From positions 77,655 to 141,654 of the forward strand of contig NW_024468577.1 of the NCBI RefSeq assembly GCF_001632365.1: a DNA stretch of 64,000 bases, written 5' to 3'. The notes under the pieces are model-generated. The model did no database searches. It worked only from the letters and a program-made list of their open reading frames with translations, and had not been told where the DNA came from. Each line of letters opens with the position of its first letter. Position 1 is the first letter of the stretch. Positions 48,787 through 60,385 of the stretch are shown here, piece by piece. Source of the stretch: Laetiporus sulphureus 93-53 (taxonomy: Eukaryota > Basidiomycota > Agaricomycetes > Polyporales > Laetiporaceae). The position numbers were made by a program, and so were the translations under genes.

Positions 48787-51700
48787 ATGTTAAGGAACGC
48801 GCTCGCCAAACCCGCCGCGCACTCCGTGCCGAAACGGACCCTCGTCTACCCCTCCGCCTTTATCCAACATCCTCTCCTGCGCACTCCGTGTGCCGCCTGT
48901 AGAGCTGCACCATGCCTTGTGAACAGGTTCGTGCTACCGACGGTGTCTGCGCGGTATTATGCGCAGGGTCCTCCAGGAGGAGGAAACCCTGGAGGCGGAT
49001 TCCCCGGGTTTTCCTTCGGGCAGCAGCAACAAAAAGGCGAGGCTTTGAAGGAATATGTGAGTCGCGCGGGCAGCTGCTCGAATAGCCAGCGTTTTTGCTG
49101 AGATGATGCGGATGGTAACAGGAACTTTTGTCAAGGCTCCGGCCAGACGTTTCCATCCGCATTCATCCCAGCTCGGCACATGCTCTGGCCATTCGAGCCA
49201 TTATTCTGAACTAGAAGTCATTCATTGACATTCGTACCATAGAGTGTTGACCTCACAGAGCTCGCGAAGCAAGGCAAGCTCGACCCGACCATTGGCCGAG
49301 ACGAAGGTTTGTCTTTGTTCGGCGCTTTTGTGATTCCATCTAATACCATGTCTTGCAGAAATTCGACGGACTATCCAGAGTGAGTAATCTGACGTTAAGA
49401 AGTTTCGTTGTCGTCTCAATATGACGCAGTCTTGTCGAGAAGAACAAAGTCTAACCCGGTGGTATGTCCGCCAGAATCTCGCCGCACGGGCATGGTATGC
49501 TGATGTCATTCCTACATAGCTCATTGGACCTCCCGGTGTCGGCAAAACCGCCATCCTCGAGGGTCTCGCCAGCCGCATCGTCGCCAAGGAGGTTCCTGAA
49601 GTATGTCTCGCAGTCCTCACGTCATCTTCCGCTCCTCACATCTGCCACAGTCTCTCCAGAACAAGCGCGTCCTCTCAATTGACCTCGCTTCCATCATGGC
49701 CGGCTCCGGCATCCGCGGCCAGTTCGAGGAAAAGTTCAAGGCTCTCATTCGGGACATTGAGGATGAGGTGAGTTCCTCGTCGAACGATTGCCACTGTTGG
49801 GTAGAGCTGATGGTGACAGGCCGGGAGTGTCATTTGCTTCATCGACGAAGTCCGTGAGTACTGGGAGATGCCTCACCGACGTGATTGTCATACTGACGCG
49901 CACTTTCTTGAACAGACACCCTTTTCAATCTCGGCAAGGCCGAGGGCAGCATTGATGCTGGGCAAATGATCAAGCCCGCGCTTGCCCGCGGATTGCAGCT
50001 TGTTGGCGCCACGACGCGTATGTATGAGCTACTTGCCACTCCACATACGTCAATAATGTAAGCCCTTTGCAGCTGACGAATATCGCAAGACAATTGGCAA
50101 GGATGCAGCGCTCGAGCGGCGCTTCCAGCCGGTGCAGATCGAGGAACCGACGGTGGAAGCCACGATTTCGATTCTGCGCGGACTCAAGCCGCGCTATGAG
50201 CTGCATCACGGTGTGGGGATTGCAGACAGTGCACTCGTAACCGGTACATTTTTTTAAACATCTCACGCCCCATCCAGACAGCTGATCCTCGCACGCAGCG
50301 GCGGTGTACGGTGCGCGATACGTCTCAGACCGATTCCTACCAGACAAGGCGATCGACCTGGTGGACGAAGCTGCGTCTGCGCTGCGGCTCGCGCAGGAGA
50401 GCAAACCGGACGAACTGGACGCGCTTGATCGCGAGATCGTGACACTTGAGATTGAACGAGAGAGTCTGAAGAACGAGACGGATGTGTTCAGCGTGGAGCG
50501 GTTGCAGAAGGTCGACGAGACACTGACGCAGAAGCAGGAAGAGGCGGCGAGATTGACGGAAATCTGGCAAGCGGGTGCGTAGTCCGGTATACCGAGTTTG
50601 TGGCGCGAGCTGATGAATCTCGCTCTGTAGAGCGTGCACGCCTGCAGCACAACAAGGATATCAAACAGCGGCTTGAAGATGCGAAGCACCAGCTCGACGT
50701 TGCGCAGAGGCAGGGACAGTACGAACTCGCGTCGCGCTTGCGCTTCGCAACAATACCTGAACTCGAGCGCCAGCTCCCGAACGAACCGGACCACGCCGAC
50801 GGCGATGTAGAAGGCCCAATGCCGATGATGCTGCATGATAGGGTGACGAGTGCGGACATATCGCGCGTCGTGGCGAAGATGACGGGCATCCCCGTCCAGA
50901 ACTTGCTGAAAGGCGAGAGGGAGAAGTTGGTCCATGTGAGTGCCTTGTGTAAGCCTGGTGCAACGAGGACGCTGAGCAGTGGGCCGATAGATGGAGGACG
51001 TGCTCAGACAGCGCGTCGTTGGCCAGGACCATGTCGTGCAGGCAGTCAGCGATGCCGTGCGCATTTCTCGTGCAGGTCTCCAGGCGCCCAACCGCCCCGT
51101 GGCGTCCTTCCTGTTCTTGGGCCCGACAGGCGTCGGAAAGGTGAGCATTGTGCATGCCTCATGTCTGCACTCATCAAACATTAACCCGGCTTGACAGACG
51201 GAGCTTTGCAAGGCACTTGCGGCGTTCCTGTTCAACGACGAGAATCGAGGATTGTAAGCGCTCTAGCTTTGGGTTGTGCTCTGGGATGACTGCTCAAATC
51301 CTGGCTGGTTAGGATCAATATTAACATGTCGGAATATCATGACCGGCACACAATGTCACGGCTCATTGGCGCTGCGCCAGGGTACGTCGGATTCGAGGAG
51401 GGCGGTACGTGATATGACATGGACGTTGATTCTCGGTCACCCCTGACGTGCCGCTTCTCGCACAGGTCAATTGACCGAAGCCGTCCGTCGCAAGCCTTAC
51501 GGTACGCAGTGATTCCTCAGTTCATTCCAGGAATCATACCGACTTGACTCTCCTCGTTCAGCCGTTATTCTGCTCGATGAGTTGGAAAAGGCCCATAAGG
51601 ACGTGGCGATGATCCTCCTCCAAATCCTGGACGAGGGTAGTATTACCGACTCGCAAGGTGCGCATCCTTTCTTCCAGTCCGGTGGCTAGATGGGCGTTCT

Positions 51701-52487
51701 CACGATTGTCTTCTCTTAGGCCGTAAGGTTGACTTCAAGGTATGCTGACGAGATCTTCCGTGCACCTCGTATCTTCTTTGTACTGATTCCGGCCTTCCGT
51801 CTCCTGTATCTGATCTGACAGAACACAATCATTTGCTTGACCAGTAACCTGGGTATGCATTATCTCACTCGTCTCTCGTCCTATCTCATCTCCGGTTCTC
51901 TTATTAACGTTCCACCTTCCCCGCAGGGAGCGACATTCTTGCGCACAAGTCCGCGTCGGACGCTAACGGCGTGGTTACGCCCGAGGCGCGCGAACAGGTG
52001 CTCGAGCGCACGGCCGAGTATTTCCCGCCCGAGCTGCTGAACCGGCTCGACTCGATGCTCGTGTTTAACAAGCTCTCGCACGAGAGTATCCTCCAAGTCG
52101 TCTCGCTCCGGCTGACTGATGTCGCAGCGCGTCTGAAGCACCGGCGTATCTCGCTTGACGTCGACCAGCGTGCGAGGGAGTGGCTTGCGGAGGAGGGATA
52201 TTCGGATATCTATGGTGCTCGTGCGATCGCGCGGGTGGTCCGCACGAAAGTTCTGTTCCCTCTGGCACAGAAATTGCTCAACGGTACGATCAGGTATGTG
52301 TCCCTCTGCTGAACGTCATCGATCAATGTTGGTGACACTTTCCATCAGAGATGGCGACGTTGTCACAATCCGTGCAAGCGAGCATGGCAAAATTCTCGAT
52401 ATCAAGGATAACCATCCAGCGGACGCAGCCATCGGATCGTCGAGCCCTGTCGACGGTATTGCACCCGGCGAAGAGTCAAGCAACTGA
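48787..52487 (+). CDS. HSP78: Mitochondrial Hsp100 disaggregase, HSP78/ClpB family
   Basis: HSP78 resolubilises aggregated matrix proteins with mitochondrial Hsp70. The ATG at 48787 begins an arginine-rich presequence, then a Gly/Pro/Gln linker ([18 protein letters not shown]). There is no Clp N-domain, as is normal for HSP78. AAA-1 contains LDPTIGRDE, Walker A GPPGVGKT, Walker B VICFIDEV and the pore-region [21 protein letters not shown] coiled-coil M domain follows ([20 protein letters not shown]). AAA-2 has [20 protein letters not shown], Walker [49 protein letters not shown] and Walker [12 protein letters not shown]. The C-terminal D2 region ends at TGA 52485-52487. More than ten introns. 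[12 protein letters not shown] departs from the usual IDMSEYMEKHAV. Confidence 0.94.
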
Positions 52488-52652
52488 GCGCATGTTCGGA
52501 ACGTCACACTATCGTTGATGGCATCTATGGGGACATTGCAATGTACTGCTACATCATCTGATTGTATCTACCCCAACTCGTATCAATTGTAGTCTTAGTG
52601 GTATCATAGAAATAAAGATAGAAACACGCCAACCCTAGATCTCATCGCGTCG

Positions 52653-55600
52653 TTATGATTTTCCAGTCGTCTTCAGCTCCTTGTCCTTAGCAGGTCTAGG
52701 TTTCGCTTTCTTCTTACCGCTTGTCTGCAACACGCTCTGTTCCTGAGGGTTCCCGTCGCGCCGACTTGAAGAGCTCTCATTAGCCTGCGATGTCTCATAG
52801 TTGTTCTTCGAAGGGCTGTATGTTTGCTGGCCCTTCGTGGTCTTAGGCTTCTTTGTCTTCTGCGGACGTGCCTTCACTTGCTCCACAGCCCGCACTTGCG
52901 CTGCCTGCTCTTCAGCTTGCAGCCTAGCTTCCTCGGCGGCCCACCATTTCAGAAAGTCGTCCTCCACCTGCCGCGCGCGTTCCTCTTCTTGGATCTTCAA
53001 CAGGGATTGCTTATCCTTGGTCACTCCAACGCCCTGTTCCCGCTGTAGCTGCTGGATAGCGATAAACGACATAGCAGCGCTGGATGACGAGGCATGCACA
53101 ATAGGCTGGACGGGCGGTGGCGTCCATACACTCTCACTTCTGCACATTACGCAACGTCGTGTGAGTTAGGCATTGTCTCAAAGAATACAGGCTGACTTAC
53201 TTGGCACGGCGAATCATAGAGGACGAGCCCGTGGACGAGGATGGAGCGACCAGCTTGGCCGGCATGATCACCGGGCCCAACCCCAAGGTGCCCGCAGTCT
53301 TTGTTGGTGTCTGAGGTTGTGTAGGGCAATTTCCAGGCACGAATCCAGGCGCTCGACTGGCTGCTTTCTCGGATTTACCGGTGTTAGGCGGCGACAGACC
53401 TGCCAGTGGCTTCGTCGGTGTCGTAGTTTGTTGCGGCACCCTCCACGGCGAGCTCGATGACGATCTTGGCGTGGTAGGCACCACCATGCTCGCCCGTGGA
53501 GGTGTTCCGCGCGGCAGAAAGCCGGCGCCCGAGCTCGAAACACGAGACATGGAGCCAGATGGTGTGAGCTTGCCAGTCGGCGCGGCGGATTGAGCCTCGG
53601 CCATGATGACCCGCATGTCAACGCTGAAGATACACATAAATCAGCGTATACGATCAAATATGAGACGAGAAACATTACCGGGGAGCAGATGACATCGTCC
53701 TCCATCCACCGAAGGACTTGTTGGGGCTATCGCCTACTTCAGTTCGAAAGGGTGTGGGTGACGTCCCTGGATCATCCATCAAGAAGACCTCGTCGTCAGC
53801 GGGAATGTTCTCTGCTGCCTTTGGTGGAACCTGAGGGTGCAGAGCAGGACTATTCGGAGGCGCGAGATCAGACTGCCGATGATGCATCTTGTCAGATCCC
53901 GGTGGAGATAACTTCGGCGAGTCCCTGAACGCTCCGAACCTATTCGCAGGGACAATAGTGGAGGGAACATCCTGCTTCTCGATCCAATCGCGGTGTGCCT
54001 CCATGGCGCTATGAACCAAAAGGTTCGAACGAGACACAGGATGCTTGCATGCCTGCTGCTCGCGCACGAAGGCAGACAGCTGCTTGATAAGGTGACCGGA
54101 TAGCTCGTCGAGCATATGGCTCTCCAAGAGCGTCTCCATGCTGACAGCTGCATACTGTTGTAAGGCGTGAACCAGGGACATAGCGTGGTAGTGCGAAGCA
54201 TCCGCGAAGAGGGAGCAGACGTTGTTGACGTTCACACGCTTCAGGATGACTTGCGAACATAAGAGTATAAGGCGATGGAGGTGCAACTCGTTCTGTGAAA
54301 GAATATTGATCGGTGACGTTTCGAGTTGGAAGAGTGTAAAGAACGCACCGCAGCTGCTATGATGTCCAACATCAAGTCCAACAGCTCATCCACGGAGTGC
54401 ACATCATCTGTGAGGGCACTTCAGACCAACAGTTCAAATGATCAAAGTTAGGATGATGTACCAATGCTCTCAAACATCTCTTGGTCTCCTCCACAACACA
54501 AAAACTGCATCACATACTCCATCTCCCTCCATCTCAAATGTCCAAACTCGACCTCAATCACACCATCTTCATTCCACCGCTTCGTCGTCCAATCCTCATC
54601 GTCAAAGAATGCCGCAAAGAATGACGACCTCGCACGCAGCAAAACCGAATAAACACGCACATCCCTATCCGCCAATCTCAGCACCACATCTGGGGTAAGC
54701 GGGACCTCCCCAGAGGCCTTTGCCGAAGCAAGAGCGCCATTGCTCGCCTCAAAAAGCCGCCGCATGTCCTCCGACAATGACTGTCTCGGCATGCGCTTCA
54801 CAGGGGCCTCCAGCACTTCTTCAAGCAGCGGGAGGCTCAGCGTCCGCGCGAGGTGCTGTATATCCGCTTTCACTTGCGCATGCTCAATCCCTAGCTCTGC
54901 CAACTCCCGCTCGACCGCGCCGCGCACACGGTGATCCCATAGCGCGGGCAAGTCATCGGAGTATAAATAAGTCAGTAGCAGCAGCACGGCCATCGGATTA
55001 CACCCTATAAGCTTGAGCGTTGAACGACTGAGGTCAACGTTTGCCGGAAGCATCTCTATGAGCATTCCGCGTTCGTGCTCCTCGACCGGTGGACCTCCGC
55101 GTAGGATGCTTGCAAACACGGCAGAGCGCGCGGCGAGCATCACGCGGTGCACGGGAATCGTCCACTTGGGTGGGACGTGCACGATGAGGTCCGCGCCGTG
55201 CAGGAGGTGCGCATCGTCCCACGGCGTCGCGCCAGCGTTCATGCGCTCGAGCAGTGCGCACAGCAGCTTCATCTGGTTGACGTCTTTCCGGACCGCCTCG
55301 TCCTCGTCCTCCTCATCTGACTCTTCCTCCCGCGGCATCTCGACCGCCTGAAACACTTCCACTGCCTGAATCTTCTTCTCCCGCACCATCTCGACCGCCT
55401 GCAACGCTTCGACCGCCCGAATCTTCTTCTCCCGCGGCAACTTGACTGCCTGAATCTCCTTTTCCCGCTGAATCTCGACCGCCTGCAACGTCTCGACCAC
55501 CTGAATCTTCTTCTCTCGCAAGTCCTCACCCATCAATGTCTCGTTATCCCAGTCATCCTTACCACCCACCTCCACCGCCCGCATCTCCTCCCTCTCCTCC

Positions 55601-57747
55601 CTCTCCACACCTTCGCCTACCGTAGCAATACTCTCTTCTCCCTCTCCCAACCCTTCCGCACGCATCCACGGTTGCATCTCCGCGAGGTCTTGTGCAAGCA
55701 CATTCCCAACAATGCGAATCGGCTGCGGCTCATAATCAACACGCAGCGCGCCATATGCCCCCGTCGTGTTCGCGCACACGCGCACGACGCGCTGCATGTA
55801 CGGCACCTGCTGGAATTTGGACGCCTTGCCCATGCCGCCCTGCCCCGCGTTGCCATTGCGCGAGCGCACAAAGGCATGCCCGGATTCTGTACAGATGATT
55901 ATCGAGCCGTCCGCGCCGAGCGCAACGTCCTGACGTGAGATGATAAACGACGAGTACTAGTGATTAGTATGAGTGGTGATCACGTACTTTGACAGCGCTG
56001 AAATTCTTGCGAAGGGCCCAGACGCGTTTGGGGGAAATGGAAGGGCGCTGCTTGCTCGGCGTACCATCTGCAGCAGGTGCAGGAGGTGGAGGAACGGTAA
56101 AAGTGAAAACCTCTCCGTTGGACGAAAGCGCGGCGAACAAGTTCTCAGAGCTTGTAATCTTCTCGATGCGGTTGTTGCTCATTGCCTGAGGCGGTCTGTA
56201 CACCGCGATTTCAGATGGGAAGGCATGGCCCGGGAAGCTGACGGTACACGAGCCGTAGAATATATCATGACCGCATGCGAAAGGATGTCAGAATAACGTA
56301 CTTTATCTTCCTGGATTCGTCATTCCACACAAGAACGACGTCGTTCGTCACGAGTAGACAGGCCATGGCCGCATCCTGAGTGACCGTGAGCAATCCATGC
56401 AAGATTCCGAATACGAAAAACCTACAGTGATAGAAACTGAACGAATGGAGTATAACACCTTGGTCACGATCCGCGGCAACACCTGCACAGGATGAGCCGA
56501 CCGATCATAGCCTGCCGCGCATGCCATAAGCCCCTCTCCACCAACACCGAACATCGAAAGCCCACTCACCCAACTGCCCACTATTCGTCCCCCAAGTAAA
56601 AAGCTCCTCCCGCGTCCAGCAAGCGCTGGCTGTCTTGCATGCTGCGACGCCCACGACGACCCTGTTCTTCAGCGGCCCGCCTACCTTCCGCGCCGTAGCC
56701 TGGATCGGCTCCTCCGCGCGGCCCGCGACGCCGGCGGGTGGCTCGACAACGTAACCGAGCTGGGCGAAGCGGTTCAAGCCCCAGCTGAGCACCTCGCCTG
56801 CTTTGGTGACGGCGAGCGTGTGGTCCTGCCCGAGCGCGACGGCAGTGATGGTGCTGTTGAGCTGCGAGAGCGGGATGAGGTTATATTGCGTGTTCTGGCC
56901 TTGGCCCAAGCTACAAACACATAAGCTCAGTGATGGGACGCAGAATGAGGAGGGACGGGGAGACTCACCGGCCACCGCTGCCGAACCCGCACACGCGCAG
57001 GTTGCCCCTGCTCTCGGCCGTCACAACCGCTGATCAGCGTCAAACACAACTGCAGGCGAGCAGAATGGAATCTGCACACGTACCTGTATGGAGCTTGGAC
57101 ATCACCACGTCCTTCACATGGATCGGCGAGAACCGCGCATCGAGGTTCTCTTCCTCCGACACGGGCGTACCCTTAGGCGGGTGCACAACCACCTGTTCAG
57201 GATGAAGCCTGTCGTCCCCATGCCCAAGGCCGAGCGCTGCATTCCTGTTCGCGCCCCAGGTGAACAGGTCTGCACGGCTTGCATCGCGCGATTCCGGCTT
57301 GGTATTCTCCACGGTGGAATTGTACAGATCGAACGCAGTGTAACCCTCCGAGTCGCGCAGAGACGTATCGATCTCGGGGCGCTGCAGAAGCAAGATAGCA
57401 GAAGCAAGGTTCCCGCGATAGAGGGCGCGATGAAGGGCGGTCCACTTGCTCTCCTTGTCGGTGACGTTGACGTTGATGTCTGGATGGGCGAGGAGCATTC
57501 GTACGTACTCGGTCGCGGATGCGTCCTGAGAGGCCGCTGCGAGGTGTAGGACAGTGCGCCCCAGCCAGTCACGGGCGTTCACATCAATCTTGGGTAGTGC
57601 GGCTGCCTTGAGCGGACTGGGGCGGTTCCAGGACTTTCCGCCACTGGTGCTGGGAGCGGCGGCTTGTGCGCGGGCATTGTTGCCATCGAGCAGACGCTGG
57701 AAGGCCTGCTGCTGTCGTAGGATAAAATGCGCATGGAGCTCGCTCAT
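52653..57747 (-). CDS. Ankyrin-RCC1-BTB protein, IBTK/Btb3-like
   Basis: Start ATG at 57747 (MSELHAHFILRQQQAFQRLL). Ankyrin repeats come first (DWLGRTVLHLAAASQDAS, KWTALHRALYRGNLASAILL), then RCC1 repeats (ADLFTWGANRNAALGLGHGD, VALGQDHTLAVTKAGEVLSW, LFTWGTNSGQLG), a charged insert with repeated EKKIQAVE units, and two BTB domains (ADLIVHVPPKWTIPVHRVML and DVVLRLADRDVRVYSVLLRA). After the second BTB a helical segment (LHRLILLCSQVILKRVNVNN) leads to a long Ser/Pro-rich tail and a Lys-rich end, stopping at TAA 52653-52655. This order matches animal IBTK and fission yeast Btb3, which serve Cullin-3 ubiquitin ligases; that role is inferred. Introns are numerous and short; a few splice sites near 54300-54440 and 56200-56600 were not resolved, so a split into two genes is not fully excluded. 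Confidence 0.85.
55310..55535 (-). repeat. Imperfect coding minisatellite in the IBTK-like gene
   Basis: The minus strand encodes repeated units of about 11-18 residues: REKKIQVVETLQAVEIQ, REKEIQAVKLP, REKKIRAVEALQAVEMV, REKKIQAVEVFQAVEMP. In DNA the plus strand shows repeated (C/A)TCTCGACCGCCTG and ATCTTCTTCTCCCGC blocks. The encoded stretch is amphipathic and probably helical. It lies between the RCC1 part and the first BTB domain. Confidence 0.75.
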
Positions 57748-58827
57748 GCAGAATGGAAGGGCGGACGCGGCGACCTAGAGGAGTGCTGGGGACTCCTCGC
57801 TAGGTCGGTCGGGCCCGAAGATTGCTGCACACGCAAGAGCGAGTGCAGGCTGTACAGCTAGCTAGTTGTGCTAAGCTGGGAGGAAGCGAGAGTAGGAAGA
57901 CGAGGAGGCTAAGCGGAGAAGGAGCGATGAGCTTTATAGAGAGGATGGCGAAGAGAGGGCAAAGGAAAGGGCTCGAGAAAGGGATGGCTCACCGCCGCTT
58001 CCGATTTTGGCAGGCGCACGCGCGCACGCACGTGTCTCGGTGGCGGGTCTGTTGCTCGCTGCTCGCTACCTGCGCCATGCACGTTGCAGTGACAGAATAA
58101 CCAACGGAGTCGAAAGGACAGTCAATGCAGAGGAACACCTGCTGTTCGTGGCTGAAGGGGATGCCAGGAGTATATGTATGCATATATATGCAGACGGTCG
58201 AGAACAGTCTTTCGAAAGCTGAACGCACGGCTCGAAATGGGTGTTTGGAGACCCGCGGAAGACTGAGGGGATCGATGGTACTGTAACGAAAAGGAAAACA
58301 TGGTACTGTGTCGCGGTAGCGTCGGTTATGGCAAGACCAGGAGATCGCGTGTGACTGCTGATTCGCGTTCCGTCACAGTAACATGTCACGCTCACCTTTG
58401 CCTCCAGTTCCAGATATGTTTTTGTCATTTGATACTCTCGCGTGTCATCAGCAGATGTGCGGATTTCAGAATAAATGTATCGTAATGGGTCCTCGCGAGT
58501 CTGCAATGACCTGAGCATAATCAGGAGCAAATGACCGCTTACCGGAATAACATGTCCGCAATTGTGCAGAACATTTTCCGATAGCAGCACATCAGCTGCT
58601 CACCTTTCGCTAGCGTCTTCCGCGCACGTTCTTCAGACGGGCAAATGTGAGCGCCAAAACTCGCGTCAAATAATATGAGTCGTCGATCCTTCCTCCACGA
58701 TGCTCGTCCATATCTGCTGAGCTTCAGCAGTGGGCCTTCATGATATATAAATTATGGCATACCTTGTTTTGAACGTGATTGAAGAGCGCCATCTTGTCCG
58801 CCGTCTCAAAATCCTAAATGTAATCCA
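57748..58827. other. Intergenic upstream of the IBTK-like gene
   Basis: About 1.1 kb with only shadow-like open frames. It includes the IBTK-like promoter and the region where the missing 5' part of the lactonase-like gene would be expected; no homologous coding sequence is recognisable there. Confidence 0.45.
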
Positions 58828-59876
58828 GTGAATACGCCCCCGCCAGTGCATAAATGCAAAGCGCGTCGCGTAGGGCAGAGTGACAAGGGACGCCACCAAC
58901 GCGAGAACGATCACGTGCCACACGGTCGGAAGTCCCCTTTGCTGCTCATCAACTCTGGCCGAGCGAACATGCCGCCCAACCTCGTGCTCGTGCACGCGCA
59001 CCCGCCTCACAACGCCACCGTGCTGCTGGACAACTACTTTGGCCAGCAGTTCAACTCGCTGAATTCGGACGTCAAGGTGCACCCGAAGAGCGGGGCGATC
59101 TTTTTCACGGATGTGACGTGAGTGTCCTGGATGATATTCCGAGTTTCGAGTCGACGACGTCGTGTGGGTGTGCTGACGTGACGAACCGATGTCGATATGG
59201 CTTAACCATTTCCGCCCGCCCCCGCTGCTGCCGAACCAGGTGTACCGCTTCGATCCAGATACCGCCCATGTTCGCGTCATCGCTGATGGGTTCGCGCGGT
59301 GCAATGGTCTCGCATTCACGAAGGACGGCAAGACCGCGTAGATGTGAGTGCATTTTCTCCAACCTTCACGCCTCGCGCGCTCATCGTCAACAGCGTGGAC
59401 TCGGGAGCTGCGGGTGGTTTCCTGGGAAGGAACACGACGCTGCCGTCTACCATGTACGTCACGGCGCCGACGCATCAGCTATGGGCTCTGATTGTACGGG
59501 GGTCTCCAGCTACGCGTTCGACGTCGAGCGCAAGTCGCAGGTGTTCCTCAACCGGCGTGTGTTCACGTACGTCGATGCCGGCATACCGGACGGGCTCCAG
59601 GTCGACACGGCGGGCAACATCTATTCCGGCTGCGCTGACGGCGTGCACGTCAGTGTTTTCCCTTCGTCTTTTTACTTATGCAGTCACGAGTTGACGTCTG
59701 CATGCGTATACGCGTAGGTCTGGAACAAGGAGGGCACGCTGATCGGCAAGTTCTTTCTTGGAGCCGAGTCGGCCAACTTGGTGTTTGCGGGCAAGGGCAT
59801 GCTTGTGATATTGGCGGAGAGGGTGGTGTACTTGGCGGAGATCGCTGCGGATGGGGTGGATTTGGCTGTCGACTGA
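58828..59876 (+). pseudogene. Lactonase-like (SMP-30/gluconolactonase type) gene, 5'-truncated with a nonsense codon
   Basis: The open part encodes a six-bladed-propeller fragment of fungal lactonohydrolases: LLLINSGRANMPPNLVLVHA, VLLDNYFGQQFNSLNSDVKV, GAIFFTDVTYGWLNHFRPPP, NQVYRFDPDTAHVRVIADGF, then VDSGAAGGFLGRNTTLPST, YAFDVERKSQVFLNRRVFTY, GIPDGLQVDTAGNIYSGCAD, and ends LAEIAADGVDLAVD before TGA 59874-59876. Family members normally carry a signal peptide and about 150 more residues before LLLINSG; these are missing. At 59339-59341 the codon before an intron is TAG where the reading frame calls for Tyr (TAC). The remaining introns still have GT-AG ends, so damage is recent or expression uses another start. 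A functional short gene is unlikely. Confidence 0.6.
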
Positions 59877-60385
59877 GGTGTTTCGTGCGGGAGCCGAAGG
59901 AAACCGAGGGAGGAGGAGTTGTGATGTACGCTCGGCTCGATTTAGGGAAGTCACTGGTTTTTGTGTCGACTTTTTTTTCTTTCGCGTGCCTTTATCGTGT
60001 ACTTATAGTCTGTTGTGCCAAAAAGCCCAGCCAAAAGTCAGATTTACAGTGTTAATGCCAAGTGGTTACATCGAGAAGGACAAACTGCACAGAGCAAAGT
60101 GTACCCATTAGGTTTAGACCAGACACTACGTATACATAATTCCGCGAAGCACCGACGTATGGGGTAGCTTCCGCGAAATATGTAGGCGAAACATTTTGGC
60201 ATAGGAAAAGGGAATGAGGGAAAGCAGAGGAATCGGAACACGGGAATGGGCAGGGTCTCAGGATGTGTCCACCGACTCTCGGGGATGGTACTGCACAAAT
60301 CGCTTCATGTCTGCGGTGTAACAATCATTGCACAACCGTCAAACGATAAATATGTGTGGATCGTACTACTGTATGTCAAGCGGTC
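59877..60385. other. Intergenic, contains a solo MITE terminus
   Basis: About 500 bp between convergent genes. CAAATCGCTTCATGTCTGCGGTG at 60296-60318 is discussed separately; no other feature is visible. Confidence 0.5.
60296..60318 (-). repeat. Solo terminus of the palindromic element family
   Basis: The 23 bp are identical to the terminal inverted repeat of the 649-bp element (minus strand CACCGCAGACATGAAGCGAT followed by TTG). The opposite terminus was not found within the preceding 400 bp. It is either an end fragment or a relic of a highly decayed copy. Confidence 0.6.

Noticed and set aside
59330..59400. GC-AG intron that would bypass the TAG in the lactonase-like gene
   Set aside because: Using GCGTAG as a donor shifts the following exon out of the conserved frame.
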